Source: Anaerolineales bacterium (GTDB lineage Bacteria > Chloroflexota > Anaerolineae > Anaerolineales > UBA4823). Taken from it: a DNA stretch of 64,000 nt. How positions within the stretch are numbered: position 1 is the stretch's first letter; every line of letters begins with the position of its first letter. Below are positions 1 through 9,700 of the stretch, one piece after another. Both the position numbers and the translations under genes were made by a program. The notes beneath the pieces were generated by a model. The model ran no database searches and had not been told where the DNA came from. It saw only the letters and a list, made by a program, of their open reading frames with translations. The stretch spans positions 1 through 64,000 of the forward strand of contig PQAL01000001.1 in NCBI GenBank assembly GCA_003105035.1, written 5' to 3'.

Positions 1-189
1 TGCGCCGGTCATCTTGACCTCGTCGGGAGCCTGGAACTTCAGCGCTTGGGCCTTGACTTCATCTGCGCCGGTCATTTTGACCTCATCGGGGGCTTGGAAC
101 TTGAGGGCCTGGGCCTTGACCTCATCTGCGCCGGTCATCTTGACCTCGTCGGGAGCCTGGAACTTGAGGGCCTGGGCTTTCACCTCGGC
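1..189. repeat. 63-bp direct tandem repeat, three copies visible
   Basis: Units start at 1, 64 and 127, each exactly 63 bp, with only a few substitutions between copies. The period is a multiple of three, so each unit encodes 21 residues in the minus-strand gene. The array probably continues beyond position 1. Low divergence implies recent expansion or gene conversion. Confidence 0.95.
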
Positions 190-306
190 TTCGGAACCCA
201 GGATAAGTTGATCCAACAGTGACTGCTCAGCATCGGTTAGTGTCACGCGCACGGCAGACAACTTGATAAGTAAGCTTCTTAAGTTCTCATTCAGATTCTC
301 GGTCAT
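1..306 (-). CDS. 21-residue tandem-repeat protein, C-terminus beyond window
   Basis: Reading the minus strand from an ATG at 306 gives an open frame of 102 codons that runs off the left edge. AAGGAGAG lies about six bases upstream of the ATG. The first ~40 residues (starting MTENLNENLRSLL) are non-repetitive and probably helical. They are followed by at least three near-identical 21-residue units rich in K, E, Q and A, each containing ALKFQAPDEVKMTGADEV. No Cys, signal peptide or membrane segment is visible. The gene lies 103 bp downstream of the CRP-type regulator on the same strand and has its own promoter. I do not recognise the family. A short helical leader followed by identical units could be a structural repeat protein or a repetitive peptide precursor, but the latter is speculation. 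The plus-strand reading of the same repeat is a shadow. Confidence 0.75.
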   Translation of the reverse strand, partial: MTENLNENLRSLLIKLSAVRVTLTDAEQSLLDQLILGSEAEVKAQALKFQAPDEVKMTGADEVKAQALKFQAPDEVKMTGADEVKAQALKFQAPDEVKMTGA

Positions 307-352
307 CTCGGTCTCTCCTTTACTGTTTTTCAACAACGACTGCTCGAATATT

Positions 353-382
353 ATTATACACATGATAACAAATGTCCATCAA
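353..382 (-). promoter_or_regulatory. Sigma-70-type promoter for the repeat-protein gene
   Basis: On the minus strand a -35 element TTGATG (377-382) is followed after 18 bases by a perfect -10 TATAAT (353-358), preceded by TGTG. It sits in the gap between the CRP-type regulator gene and the repeat gene, so the latter can be transcribed independently of the signalling operon. Confidence 0.6.
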
Positions 383-409
383 CTTGTCTGTCTGCTAAAT
401 GACACTGGA

Positions 410-1120
410 TCATTCCCAATGATCTACAGCCTGGCTCTGGGCAAGCAGATTCAGTTCATCCAGGTTGAGCAACACGATATGGCCACGGCCGGTGAGCAGC
501 CATCCGCTGCGCCGCCAGCGACCCAGTATGGTCGCCACGGTCTGGCGAGTGAGCCCCACACGGGTGGCCAGCTCATCCTGTGAAAGGGTCAGATAACCCT
601 TATCCCTCGACTGTCCATCCAATAGCAACAGCTGAGCAGCTAAGCGCTGCTGGGCATCAAAGAAAGCCAGCGCCTCTTCTCGCTTGCTGCTATTCTGCAG
701 CCTGCGAGCTGTGACTTCAAGGAGTCTTCCTGCCAGCAATGGCTCCTGTGTCAATGCGTGGATAAACACCGCACCCGGTATGAGAAGCACCTCACTATCA
801 ACAATTGCCTCCGCACTGGCTGAGCGCGCTTCACCGGTCAGAACCCCCAGCTCACCGAAGCATTCCCCAACTTCTATCTCATTAATAACCAGCTCGCGCC
901 CATCGGGGTTTTCAAGCCGGATGGCAATTACTCCTCTCCACACCACATATACAGCGTCTGCAAAATCATGCTGGAAGAAAATAAAACTACCTTTAGCCAC
1001 GGGTTGTAATCTGCTACCCTTGGCAATTGCTACCAGGCTGGAGGGGTTAATTCCCTCGAACAAGGGTAGGGAGCTCAGGAACTGGAGTATGGAAGCAGTC
1101 GCCGTTAGGCGGTTATCCAT
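410..1120 (-). CDS. CRP/FNR-family transcriptional regulator
   Basis: This 236-residue protein has a cyclic-nucleotide-binding fold at residues ~15-130 and a Crp-type winged helix at ~178-210 (LSQDELATRVGLTRQTVATI). In the phosphate-binding cassette the Glu (E90 in FGELG) and Arg (R99 in EARSA) that bind ribose and phosphate in cAMP-responsive members are both present, so cyclic-nucleotide binding is plausible. There is no N-terminal Cys cluster of the FNR iron-sulfur type. The ATG at 1118-1120 overlaps the stop of the upstream phosphatase gene by one base (TGATG), implying translational coupling. It is the last gene of the operon and the probable transcriptional output of the cyclase encoded two genes upstream (inference). 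Confidence 0.9.
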   Translation of the reverse strand: MDNRLTATASILQFLSSLPLFEGINPSSLVAIAKGSRLQPVAKGSFIFFQHDFADAVYVVWRGVIAIRLENPDGRELVINEIEVGECFGELGVLTGEARSASAEAIVDSEVLLIPGAVFIHALTQEPLLAGRLLEVTARRLQNSSKREEALAFFDAQQRLAAQLLLLDGQSRDKGYLTLSQDELATRVGLTRQTVATILGRWRRSGWLLTGRGHIVLLNLDELNLLAQSQAVDHWE

Positions 1121-2379
1121 CAGTGACCCCCTGGCGAACGCTTGATGACGACAATCGTAAAGTCATCGGATTGGGGTTGCTCACCAACAAATTCCTGGAC
1201 CTCTTTCCAGATCATGGAGCAAATCTGGGCTGCGGGTAGATGACCGATGGTAAGCAATGCATTGCGTAAACGCTCGACACCATACTGGCTATCTGAGCCA
1301 TCCAACGCCTCGCTTAATCCATCACTATACATAACAATTAATCCACCTGTGGGGATGACTACGGTCTGCGCATCCAGCTCAATACTTTCGTCAATACCAA
1401 GCGGCATGCCCGGGCTGGAAACTGCTTCAACCAGCTGCATGTGACTATCTAGCACGATGGGGTAAGGATGGCCGGCGCGGCAGTAATCAAAACTCCCAGA
1501 AATGTCCAGGATGCCATAAAGCAGTGTCACAAACATGCCCGAGTGGCTCATTTCGATCAGGTGGTGATTGACCAGTTGCAGGCATGCTTCAGGGGATGGA
1601 TTGCGGGGAGCTTCGATATGCACCAGGCTATTGGTTAAGTTAATGAACAAGGCTGCGGGGATGCCCTTGTCACAGGCATCGCCGATCACAAGGCCGAAGC
1701 GGTGTCTGTTAATGGGTATAAAGTCGTAATAATCACCACCAACTGCCCGGGCAGGAATGGTCAGAGCTGCGATATCAAAACCTTCCAGCAGGGGCAGGCT
1801 ATCGGGGAGGATGCTTTCCTGGATCTGGCGGGCAATGGCTAGCTCTCGTTCCAAACGCTCCTTGATCAGCAGCTGTTCCTGAGCAGCTTTTAAATCCTGG
1901 TAGGCAGTCGTAAGCTGCTGGTTTTTTTCGCGCAAGTCGAGGATGGTAGTATTTTCCGTATCTTCCAGTCGCAGGCTCATCTGGCGTACCATATCATATG
2001 CCAGGCTAGGGTAGCGGTGCAGTAGGCGGTTAAAATCCTGGCGGGTCATTTCAAGAGTCAGGGCGACGGTGTGCGCCCGAACACTGGCAGTGTGTGATCC
2101 TTGCGGATCAAACAGGCTCATCTCACCAAATAAGGTTCCCTCAGGCCGGATGGCTAACTGCCGCTCATCCGATGTGCCCAGGGCTTTGATCACTTCTGCT
2201 TCGCCCTCCAATAAAATATAAAAGTGCTCGTCTGATTCACCTTCTCGAATGAGAAGCTCCCCAGGATCAAACTCACACGGTTGAAGTGTATCAGCCAGAT
2301 GCATCAGCTCAGAATCCGGCAGACCTGCGAATAAGGGGATTCTGGCAATTAAGGCAACCTGTTCTGAGCGGTTTAGCAT
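1120..2379 (-). CDS. CNB domain-SpoIIE/PP2C-type serine phosphatase
   Basis: The 419-residue protein has a CNB fold (residues ~12-130), a coiled-coil linker (~140-195) and a SpoIIE/RsbU-type PP2C phosphatase domain (~200-415). Metal-binding motifs are visible: GGDYYD at 214-219, GDACDKG at 233-239, YSDGLSEA and a C-terminal SDDFT. Such enzymes usually dephosphorylate anti-sigma-factor antagonists, but no STAS or RsbW-like gene is in this window. In the CNB cassette the Glu is present (FGEMS, 84-88) but the usual Arg is absent (GSHTAS at 94-99), so this domain may be degenerate or bind another ligand. One base separates its start from the stop of the receiver-cyclase gene. Confidence 0.92.
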   Translation of the reverse strand: MLNRSEQVALIARIPLFAGLPDSELMHLADTLQPCEFDPGELLIREGESDEHFYILLEGEAEVIKALGTSDERQLAIRPEGTLFGEMSLFDPQGSHTASVRAHTVALTLEMTRQDFNRLLHRYPSLAYDMVRQMSLRLEDTENTTILDLREKNQQLTTAYQDLKAAQEQLLIKERLERELAIARQIQESILPDSLPLLEGFDIAALTIPARAVGGDYYDFIPINRHRFGLVIGDACDKGIPAALFINLTNSLVHIEAPRNPSPEACLQLVNHHLIEMSHSGMFVTLLYGILDISGSFDYCRAGHPYPIVLDSHMQLVEAVSSPGMPLGIDESIELDAQTVVIPTGGLIVMYSDGLSEALDGSDSQYGVERLRNALLTIGHLPAAQICSMIWKEVQEFVGEQPQSDDFTIVVIKRSPGGH

Positions 2380-2380
2380 A

Positions 2381-3421
2381 TCATCCTACCGGGATTGAAT
2401 AGATCCTGACTGCGTGATTCTTGCCCTTGATATCTACCGTTCCCAGGTCATCCACCTTGATCGACTCATGCAATGATTGACGTGTGATCTCGTCGATCAA
2501 GATCGGCACCTGCGCGACCTTGGTATATGCCTCAAGACGGGCTGCCAGGTTAACCGTATCGCCCACGCAGGTATACGTGGCCCGGTGTTGAGTGCCGGTA
2601 TAGCCTGCGATCACCTGCCCCGTAGCAATGCCTATCCCGATTTTTATGGTTGGCTTACTGGCCGCGTCTCGATCAATATTTAACAGGGTGATCATATCGA
2701 TCATTTCCAATGCAGCCCGAACAGCCTGCTCAGCGTGGTTTGGCAGCGGCATCGGTGCCCCAAAAATAGCCATCAGGCCATCCCCCACCATCTGGTTGAC
2801 GACGCCTCCCTGACCACTGATGGCTTCGAACATCAAGGTGTAATAAGTGTTGAGCAGCTCGATGGTATCGGCAGGGGATTGAGATTCAGCCAGGGCGGTA
2901 AAACCCCGAATATCAGAGAACATGGTGGTGGCTTCAATGAAGCGGCCACCCAGGGCAAACCCTGATTCCTCTAAATCCTGCGCAACTTCGGCAGTGGCAA
3001 AGCGCTTGATGAGCTCTCTCTGCTGGTCACGCAAGTGTTTCTTCTCCAGGCATGCCCCGATACGTGCCCTTAACAAAACTGGATTAACTGGCTTAATCAG
3101 GTAATCTTCGGCGCCCATCTCGATGCAGCGCACAACGCTATCCAATTCTTCCAGGGCTGAAGTGACAATTACGGGGATGTCGCGCAATTCCAGGTCACTG
3201 GCTAACCTCTCAAGCACCTGGTAACCATCCATCTCGGGCATCTGGATATCAAGCAGCATCAGGTCAAATTTACTTTGGTGCAGCAGGTCCAACGCCTGGC
3301 GACCATTTTCAGCGAAGGCTACCTGGTGGCCTTGCTGTTCCAGGCCACGCCCGAGGAGCAGGCGGTTGACCTTGTTGTCATCTACCACCAGCAAGCGCCC
3401 GGATGTTACATTACGGCTCAT
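2381..3421 (-). CDS. Response regulator with class III adenylate/guanylate cyclase output
   Basis: This 346-residue protein has an N-terminal receiver domain (~8-125) with acidic pair D14/D15, phospho-acceptor D58 (LMLLDIQMPEMDG) and K110, then a short helical linker and a class III nucleotide cyclase domain (~160-340). The two metal-binding aspartates are D170 (MFSDIRGFT) and D214 (VGDGLMAIFG). The second half contains the CVGDTVNLAARLE segment typical of bacterial adenylate cyclases. Phosphorylation of the receiver should control cAMP (or cGMP) synthesis. The start overlaps the end of the Hpt gene by 11 bases. Adjacent Hpt and CNB genes make it the likely junction between phosphorelay and second messenger (inference). 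Confidence 0.94.
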   Translation of the reverse strand: MSRNVTSGRLLVVDDNKVNRLLLGRGLEQQGHQVAFAENGRQALDLLHQSKFDLMLLDIQMPEMDGYQVLERLASDLELRDIPVIVTSALEELDSVVRCIEMGAEDYLIKPVNPVLLRARIGACLEKKHLRDQQRELIKRFATAEVAQDLEESGFALGGRFIEATTMFSDIRGFTALAESQSPADTIELLNTYYTLMFEAISGQGGVVNQMVGDGLMAIFGAPMPLPNHAEQAVRAALEMIDMITLLNIDRDAASKPTIKIGIGIATGQVIAGYTGTQHRATYTCVGDTVNLAARLEAYTKVAQVPILIDEITRQSLHESIKVDDLGTVDIKGKNHAVRIYSIPVG

Positions 3422-3764
3422 CCCTAAGCTCCTCCAAACACCGCTTTACCTGAACAAAGTCCGCAGCCAGCTGCTCCACTTTTGGCGCGGCACCGGTAAG
3501 GTCATTCGCTTTGCCCATCATCTCAAGCTCACGGGCCTGTTGTGAAAAAGCCAGGGCACCCAGGCTGGCACTGCTGGATTTAATGGAATGCGCATGCCGA
3601 CCGAATGAGGTAGTTTCGCCCTGCGTAAGTGCCTGACCAAGCTGTTCTATTAGCGCTGCAGTTTCGATATTGTAGGTGTCAATGAGCTCAATGATAAAAT
3701 CTGCACCCATCAAGTCTTTGAGCTGGTTATAGGTGGGCATATCAATTATAGCTTGTTCTTGCAT
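3411..3764 (-). CDS. Stand-alone Hpt phosphotransfer protein
   Basis: The 117-residue protein consists of one histidine phosphotransfer domain. The phospho-accepting histidine is H59 in HSIKSSSASLGA, matching the family pattern H-x-x-K-[GS]-S-[SA]. It would carry phosphate from the C-terminal receivers of the giant hybrid kinase encoded 18 bases upstream to the receiver of the cyclase encoded next, whose gene it overlaps by 11 bases. No other domain is present. Confidence 0.92.
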   Translation of the reverse strand: MQEQAIIDMPTYNQLKDLMGADFIIELIDTYNIETAALIEQLGQALTQGETTSFGRHAHSIKSSSASLGALAFSQQARELEMMGKANDLTGAAPKVEQLAADFVQVKRCLEELRDEP

Positions 3765-3782
3765 AATCTCTCCTCAAATATT

Positions 3783-6700
3783 TCATTCGGCAGACAGTGG
3801 TTTAGCCAGATTGAGGGCATGCACCAGCTCGTCCACTCGAATGGGTTTACTTAAATAATCATTCATGCCAGCCTCAAGGCACATTTCTCGGTCACCCTGC
3901 ATGGCATTCGCTGTCATGGCAATGATGCGCGGCCGTTTTATTGCTGGGACGTTTGCGCATAGGTGCCGTGTAGCTTCTAAACCATCCATTTCAGGCATCT
4001 GCACATCCATCAGGATCACATCGTAAGGTTGGCGTTTGACTGCCTGCAAGACTTCCAACCCATTGGCCGCTACATCAGCACGGTAGCCCATTTGGGATAG
4101 CAGGCGCAGCGCCAGTTTCTGGTTGACTACGTTATCTTCAGCCAGGAGGATCCGCAAGGGATGCCGTGAAGCCATCTCTGGATCGAGTGCCAGGCGTTCG
4201 GCAGCAGGTTTCGCCACTTCTCCGGCTTTTCCAGCAAAGAGCGTGATTAGCATATCAAACAAGGCTGATTGACGGATAGGCTTTAATAAAATGGCAGCAA
4301 ATTCGGTCGCCTCGCGTGCTTCCTCACGACCTCCCAGCGAAGTTGACAAAACCAGTGGCATGCGGATTGAGCCTGGGAGGCTGGTCTCCAGCTTGCGAAT
4401 CTCTGAAGCCAGTTCGAGGCCACTCATTTCAGGCATCTGCATATCCAGGATGGCCAGGTCGAATTTCTCTCTCTTGCGTAACAAGCCTAAGGCTTCAGCG
4501 GGCGTTTCACATACCAGGGGCAACATTCCCCAGGTCTGGGTTTGCAGCTGCAAGATGCGCCGATTGGTGGCATTGTCGTCCACCACCAGCAGCCGCCGGC
4601 CGCGTAGTTGTGGATGCTCACCTTCCATATGCGGGCGGCCTTTCCAATCCGGTGCTGGTTTAGCAAAAATAATGAAATGAAAGGTTGAGCCTTTCCCATG
4701 AATACCTACACTCTCCACCCACATTTTTCCATTCATCAGCTCCACGATGCGGTTGCTGAGCGCCAAACCCAGGCCAGTGCCTCCGTAGCGCCGGCTGGTG
4801 GATGCGTCTGCCTGGGTGAAGGCTTTGAACAGCATGCCTATCCGTTCGGGTAGGATGCCGATGCCAGTGTCACGCACTGAAAAGTGCAAGCTGTTGGGTT
4901 GCTCACCCTTGCCCACGGTCAGCACAATCTCCCCCTGTTCGGTGAACTTTACCGAATTTCCCAAAAGATTGATCAGCACCTGGCGTAAGCGGGTGACATC
5001 GCCAATTATCGCCTGAGGCACACCTGGATCTATCTGATATGCCAACTCAAGGCCTTTCTCAGACGCCTTGACCTTAATTAAATCCAGGGAAGCCTCGATA
5101 CACTCACGCAAGTCAAAAGGCACCTCTTCCAAAGACATCTTGCCAGCTTCGATCTTTGAAAAGTCAAGGATATCGTTAATAATGGTCAGTAGCGAGTCAC
5201 CACTGGAGCGGATGGTCTCAGCAAACTCGCGCTGTTCCGAATTAAGCGGCGTATCCATCAGTAAGCCACTCATCCCGATGATGGCGTTCATCGGGGTGCG
5301 AATTTCATGGCTCATCATGGCCAGGAAAGCGCTTTTGGCCTGGTTGGCCGCTTCAGCCTCCACTTTTGCTTGATGCAGCTCCTTCTCTGCTAGCTTTTGT
5401 TCAGTGACATCCCGGATAGTCTCGATGGCACCTACTACTTCTCCCCTGGTGGTGCGCAGGGCGGATGCGGTTGCATTCAAATATACCGGCTCACCAGTTA
5501 GATATGTCACTACTGTTTCATCCATCAATACACCGTCAATCTGGCGGATGTGGGCATAATCCCGTTTAATTTCCTCATCAGGTAAAAGCACCGTGTCAAT
5601 CAGCAGGGGCCGGCGCTCGCCATAAAAGGGCAGGGAGTATTCGTAATTCGCTTTTCCCAATATATCCGCTGCATTCACATGGGTCAGCACCTCGATTGCA
5701 AGGTTCCAGGCGATGACCCTGCCTTCCCGGTCTACCACAAATGTCGCATCGGGTAGGAAGTCAATAATATCCGCCATGCGTCGCTGAGAATCCTGGGCAG
5801 CTTCAAACAGGCGAGCGTTTTGGATCGCTACGACAGCCTGCTGGGCCAGGCCGATAGAAAAGTTCAATTCAGCCTGGTTAAACCGGGGAGCATCGGGCTC
5901 TCGCCACACGGCCAGTGCGCCAATGGCCCGCTCCTGGGTCAGCAATGGTGCAACAAGCAACTTTTCACCTTCCAGGATGTCTTCTGTGCCGGGAATATTT
6001 ACTGCCCGAGCATCTAAAGCAGTATCATCAACCCATTCTGCTACGCCACTATTGACAATACATCCGATGATCCCATCACCCAGCTGGACTTCATCGGCTA
6101 GCACCTCGCTGGCAATATCACCCTCTGCCGCAATAGCCTTCAACGTCTTGCCATCCGGTTGGAGCAGGTAGACGGCGCTATTCCCGGCAGCTAACAGCTC
6201 ACGGGCCTGGCTGGCGATGCGCTCTAAGACGGTTTGCAATTCGAGGGTGGCAGAGATCTCACGGCTCACCTCTGCCAGGGCTGCCATCTCAGTTGCTCTC
6301 CGTTCAGTTTCAGTATACAAGCGGGCGCTCTCAATGGCGATGGCAGCCTGGCGAGCCAGGCTAACCAGGAAGTCCAGTTCAAGCTGGGTGAAGGTGCCCT
6401 GGTCGCGATCACGATAGACCGACATCACTCCCATAACCTTACCACGCGAGATCAGCGGGGCGACCATGAAGACTTCAGGCTCTTCATCGTATGATGGTGT
6501 ACCTGGAATATTGATGGTGCGTGGGTCATGTTCGGGATCGTTAAGGATCTCAGCCACACCGGTTTGGGCAATGTTCCCAGTAATTCCCTGGCCAAGTGGT
6601 ACGACCATATCCAAGGTTTCCTTGGCATATTTGCCCTGGGAGACGATCGGTTTCAAGGTGTGTCCATCAGGCTGGATGAGGTACAGGGCAATGTCGCGCA

Positions 6701-9700
6701 CCTGCATCAGCTCGCGCGTCTTGGCTGCCAGGCGCTCCAGCACCGGCTCCATCTCATGCGTGGAGGCAATGTCAGAGCCGATTTCAGCCAGGGCAGCCAT
6801 CTCAACCGCATGATGCTGAGTTTCCTGGTACAAGCGGGCGTTCTCAAGCGCTACACCCATACTGAGGGCCAGGGTGCTGATTAAGCGCAAATCATTCTCG
6901 TTGAATGCACATTCACGGTCGATATCCTGCAGAGTGATCACACCGGTGACTTCCCCACCGGCGATGAGCGGCACTCCCAGGTAGCATTTGGGTAATTCAC
7001 CTGCCAGGACTGTCGAGCCAAATTCTCGTGCTCGTTCTTCCACATCTTGCGTGATCAACAACGGCTCACGCGTTCGCAGGATATGACCTGAAAATCCTCC
7101 CGGTATGTGGGGAGGTACATTCTGGCGAATCCCTTTTTCCACGGAATAACGCCAGTAGGCCATGTTCTCCTGCCGATCGTAGGTGATGATTCCCACCATC
7201 TGGGCATCGAAGACTTGCTGTAGCTCAGCCCCCACCAGCTCGTAAATGCCCTGCGGGTCAAGCTGGCCTGCTAAGGCTTGACCTATGCGGCTGATGATAG
7301 CCAGCTCACGATTACGCTGCTCCGTTTCTGCTAGCAGACGACGGGTCTCTTCGAAGAGGCGGGCATTTTCCAGGGCTACACCAAGGCTGGCTGCCATCGT
7401 AGATAACAATCGGACATCCGATAAAGTGAATAAGCCTGGGCGTTGGTCCTGAAGTGACAGCACACCAATCACACGATCTCCGCTCCAAATTGGCACACCC
7501 AGCCAGGATTGAGAACCCATATCCACCCGGTCATCAGTAAAAGCAACTGCACCATGAGCAATCTGATCATCTAACGTCTTCAAGACGAGCGGTTTGCCCG
7601 TTCGGATCACCTCTGAAGTGAGCCCTGGGCCAAGCTCGGCTGGTGGTTCGGCAAACCGAGAGCCTTCCCCATCAACCAAATAAGGGAACTGGATGAAGTT
7701 CGTTTGCTTATCGTACAAGGCGATAAACACTGAATAGTTGTGCTCCTTTCCAGGTTCCGGTGGAAAGCTACGCATGATTTCATCACCAAACAGGTCGATC
7801 ATCACCTGGAGATCCAGCTTCGATGCCAAGGCTACCTGAGTCTTATTTATGATCGCCAGCTCTGCGTTGCGCTGTTCGGTCTCCTTGAGCAAGCGCTGGG
7901 TCTCGGCGAATAAGCGGGCGTTTTCCAAGGCCACTCCCATGGATGAGGCCAGGGTAGAGAGCAGGCGTACATGGCTTTCGTTATAAACAAAGCGGGTATA
8001 GCTCTGAACATCAATCGCCCCGATTGCGTTTTCACCCACCACGATCGGCACCCCCAGGTAAGACTGGGGCATCAGCTCATCGCCCGGGCTGTTCGGACTC
8101 AATATGGCCTCATCACCGACGATTTCTTCGAAACTCCCCAGAATCATCGGCTGCTTCGAATCGATCACCTTTGAGGTTAACCCTGAGCCATACGGGAAAG
8201 AAGCGGACGTAACATACTTCCGGTCGTAGCTGTAAGGAATGTGGATCATATTGCTATCTGTGTCATACAGGTAGATGTTCACCACTTCCGAGTGGAGAGT
8301 ATCGCGCACCTGATCTCCAACGGTACGGATAATGGCCTCCACCTGCAGCTGGCTGGACATGGCCTGGCTGACGCTGTTGATGATGGAGAGCTCGTTTGCA
8401 CGCTGGCTGGTCTCCTCGAGCAATCGCTGGGTTTCGTTGAATAAGCGAGCATTTTCAAGAGCCACATTCATGCTGTTGACCAGGGTTTGCAGTAGACGTA
8501 CATCTGATTCGGTAAAGGCATGCTCACGCGTAAAGTCTGATAATCCGACCAGACCGCGTACCTGGTCACCGACGATCAAGGGTACGTAAACAACCGATTT
8601 CGGTGAATTCGTGCCGGGCACGAGGTAGCTACCGTATTTTTCAGCTTCTTGAGCCGTATTCTCATTGATGACCAGGATCTCTCGCGTCCGGGTTACATGG
8701 GCGGCGATTCCCGTATCGATGCGTTGTAAAGGCTGCTGTTCGATCCTCTCACCATTCTCGTATAGGTACGGGAATTGTTCAAGGTTGGTACGCGGATCAA
8801 AAATGCGGATTTCCAGGTTATCACTTTGGAAGATATCCCTGATCTTATCTCCTACCGAATCATAGATACCCTGGATATTCAACTCTGCTGCCAGGGCAGC
8901 CTGTACACTGTTAATGATGGCCAACTCAGCATTACGCTGCTCCGTTTCTTTAAGCAGCCGCTGGGTCTCGTTAAACAACCGGGCGTTCTCCAGTGCAACG
9001 CTCATGCTGTTTACCAAGGTGTGTAGCAGGCGGACATCTGAATCGCTGAAGGCATTCTCACGCTCAAAGTTAGACAGTGTGACCAGACCCCGCACCTGGT
9101 CACCCACGATCAAGGGCACATACACGGCTGACTTCTGTATCTGAGTGCCAGCAATGGTATAGCTGCCTAATTTCTCAGTGGTTTCTGCAAAATTCTCGTT
9201 AATTACCAGGATTTCGTGCGTGCGGGCGACGTGCGCACTTACCCCTGTATCAATTTGAGGCATGGGCTCTACCCAAACTCGCTCACCCTGTTCAAAGATG
9301 TATGGGAACTCCTCCATGGCGGTCCGTGCATTGAATACACGGATTTCCAGGTTCCCACTTTGGAAGATCTCACGGATCTTATCACCCACCGCATCGTAGA
9401 TGCCCTGGATGTTCAACTCGGCAGCCAGGGCAGCCTGAACGCTATTGATGATGGCCAGCTCGGCGTTACGCTGCTCAGTTTCCTTGAGCAAACGTTGCGT
9501 TTCATTAAATAACCGGGCGTTCTCCAGCGCTACGCTCATGCTATTCGCCAGTGTTTGCAGCAGGCGAACATCCGATTCGCTGAAGGCATTCTCGCGCTCA
9601 AAATTAGAAAGGTTGATCAGCCCGCGCACCTGGTCACCCACGATAAGGGGCACCATGACTGCCGATTTATCCAGCTCCGTCCCTGCAATAACATAGCTGC

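Noticed and set aside
1-189. CRISPR-like array
   Set aside because: The 63-bp units are contiguous with no unique spacers and are codon-periodic, so they are a coding tandem repeat.
14-211. Plus-strand open frame rich in TSSGAWN repeats
   Set aside because: It is the antisense reading of the 63-bp repeat. The minus-strand frame has a start codon, Shine-Dalgarno and promoter, the plus one none.
4291-4680. Plus-strand frames inside the giant kinase gene
   Set aside because: All such frames along 3783-15722 are antisense shadows repeated with the GAF periodicity, without start signals.
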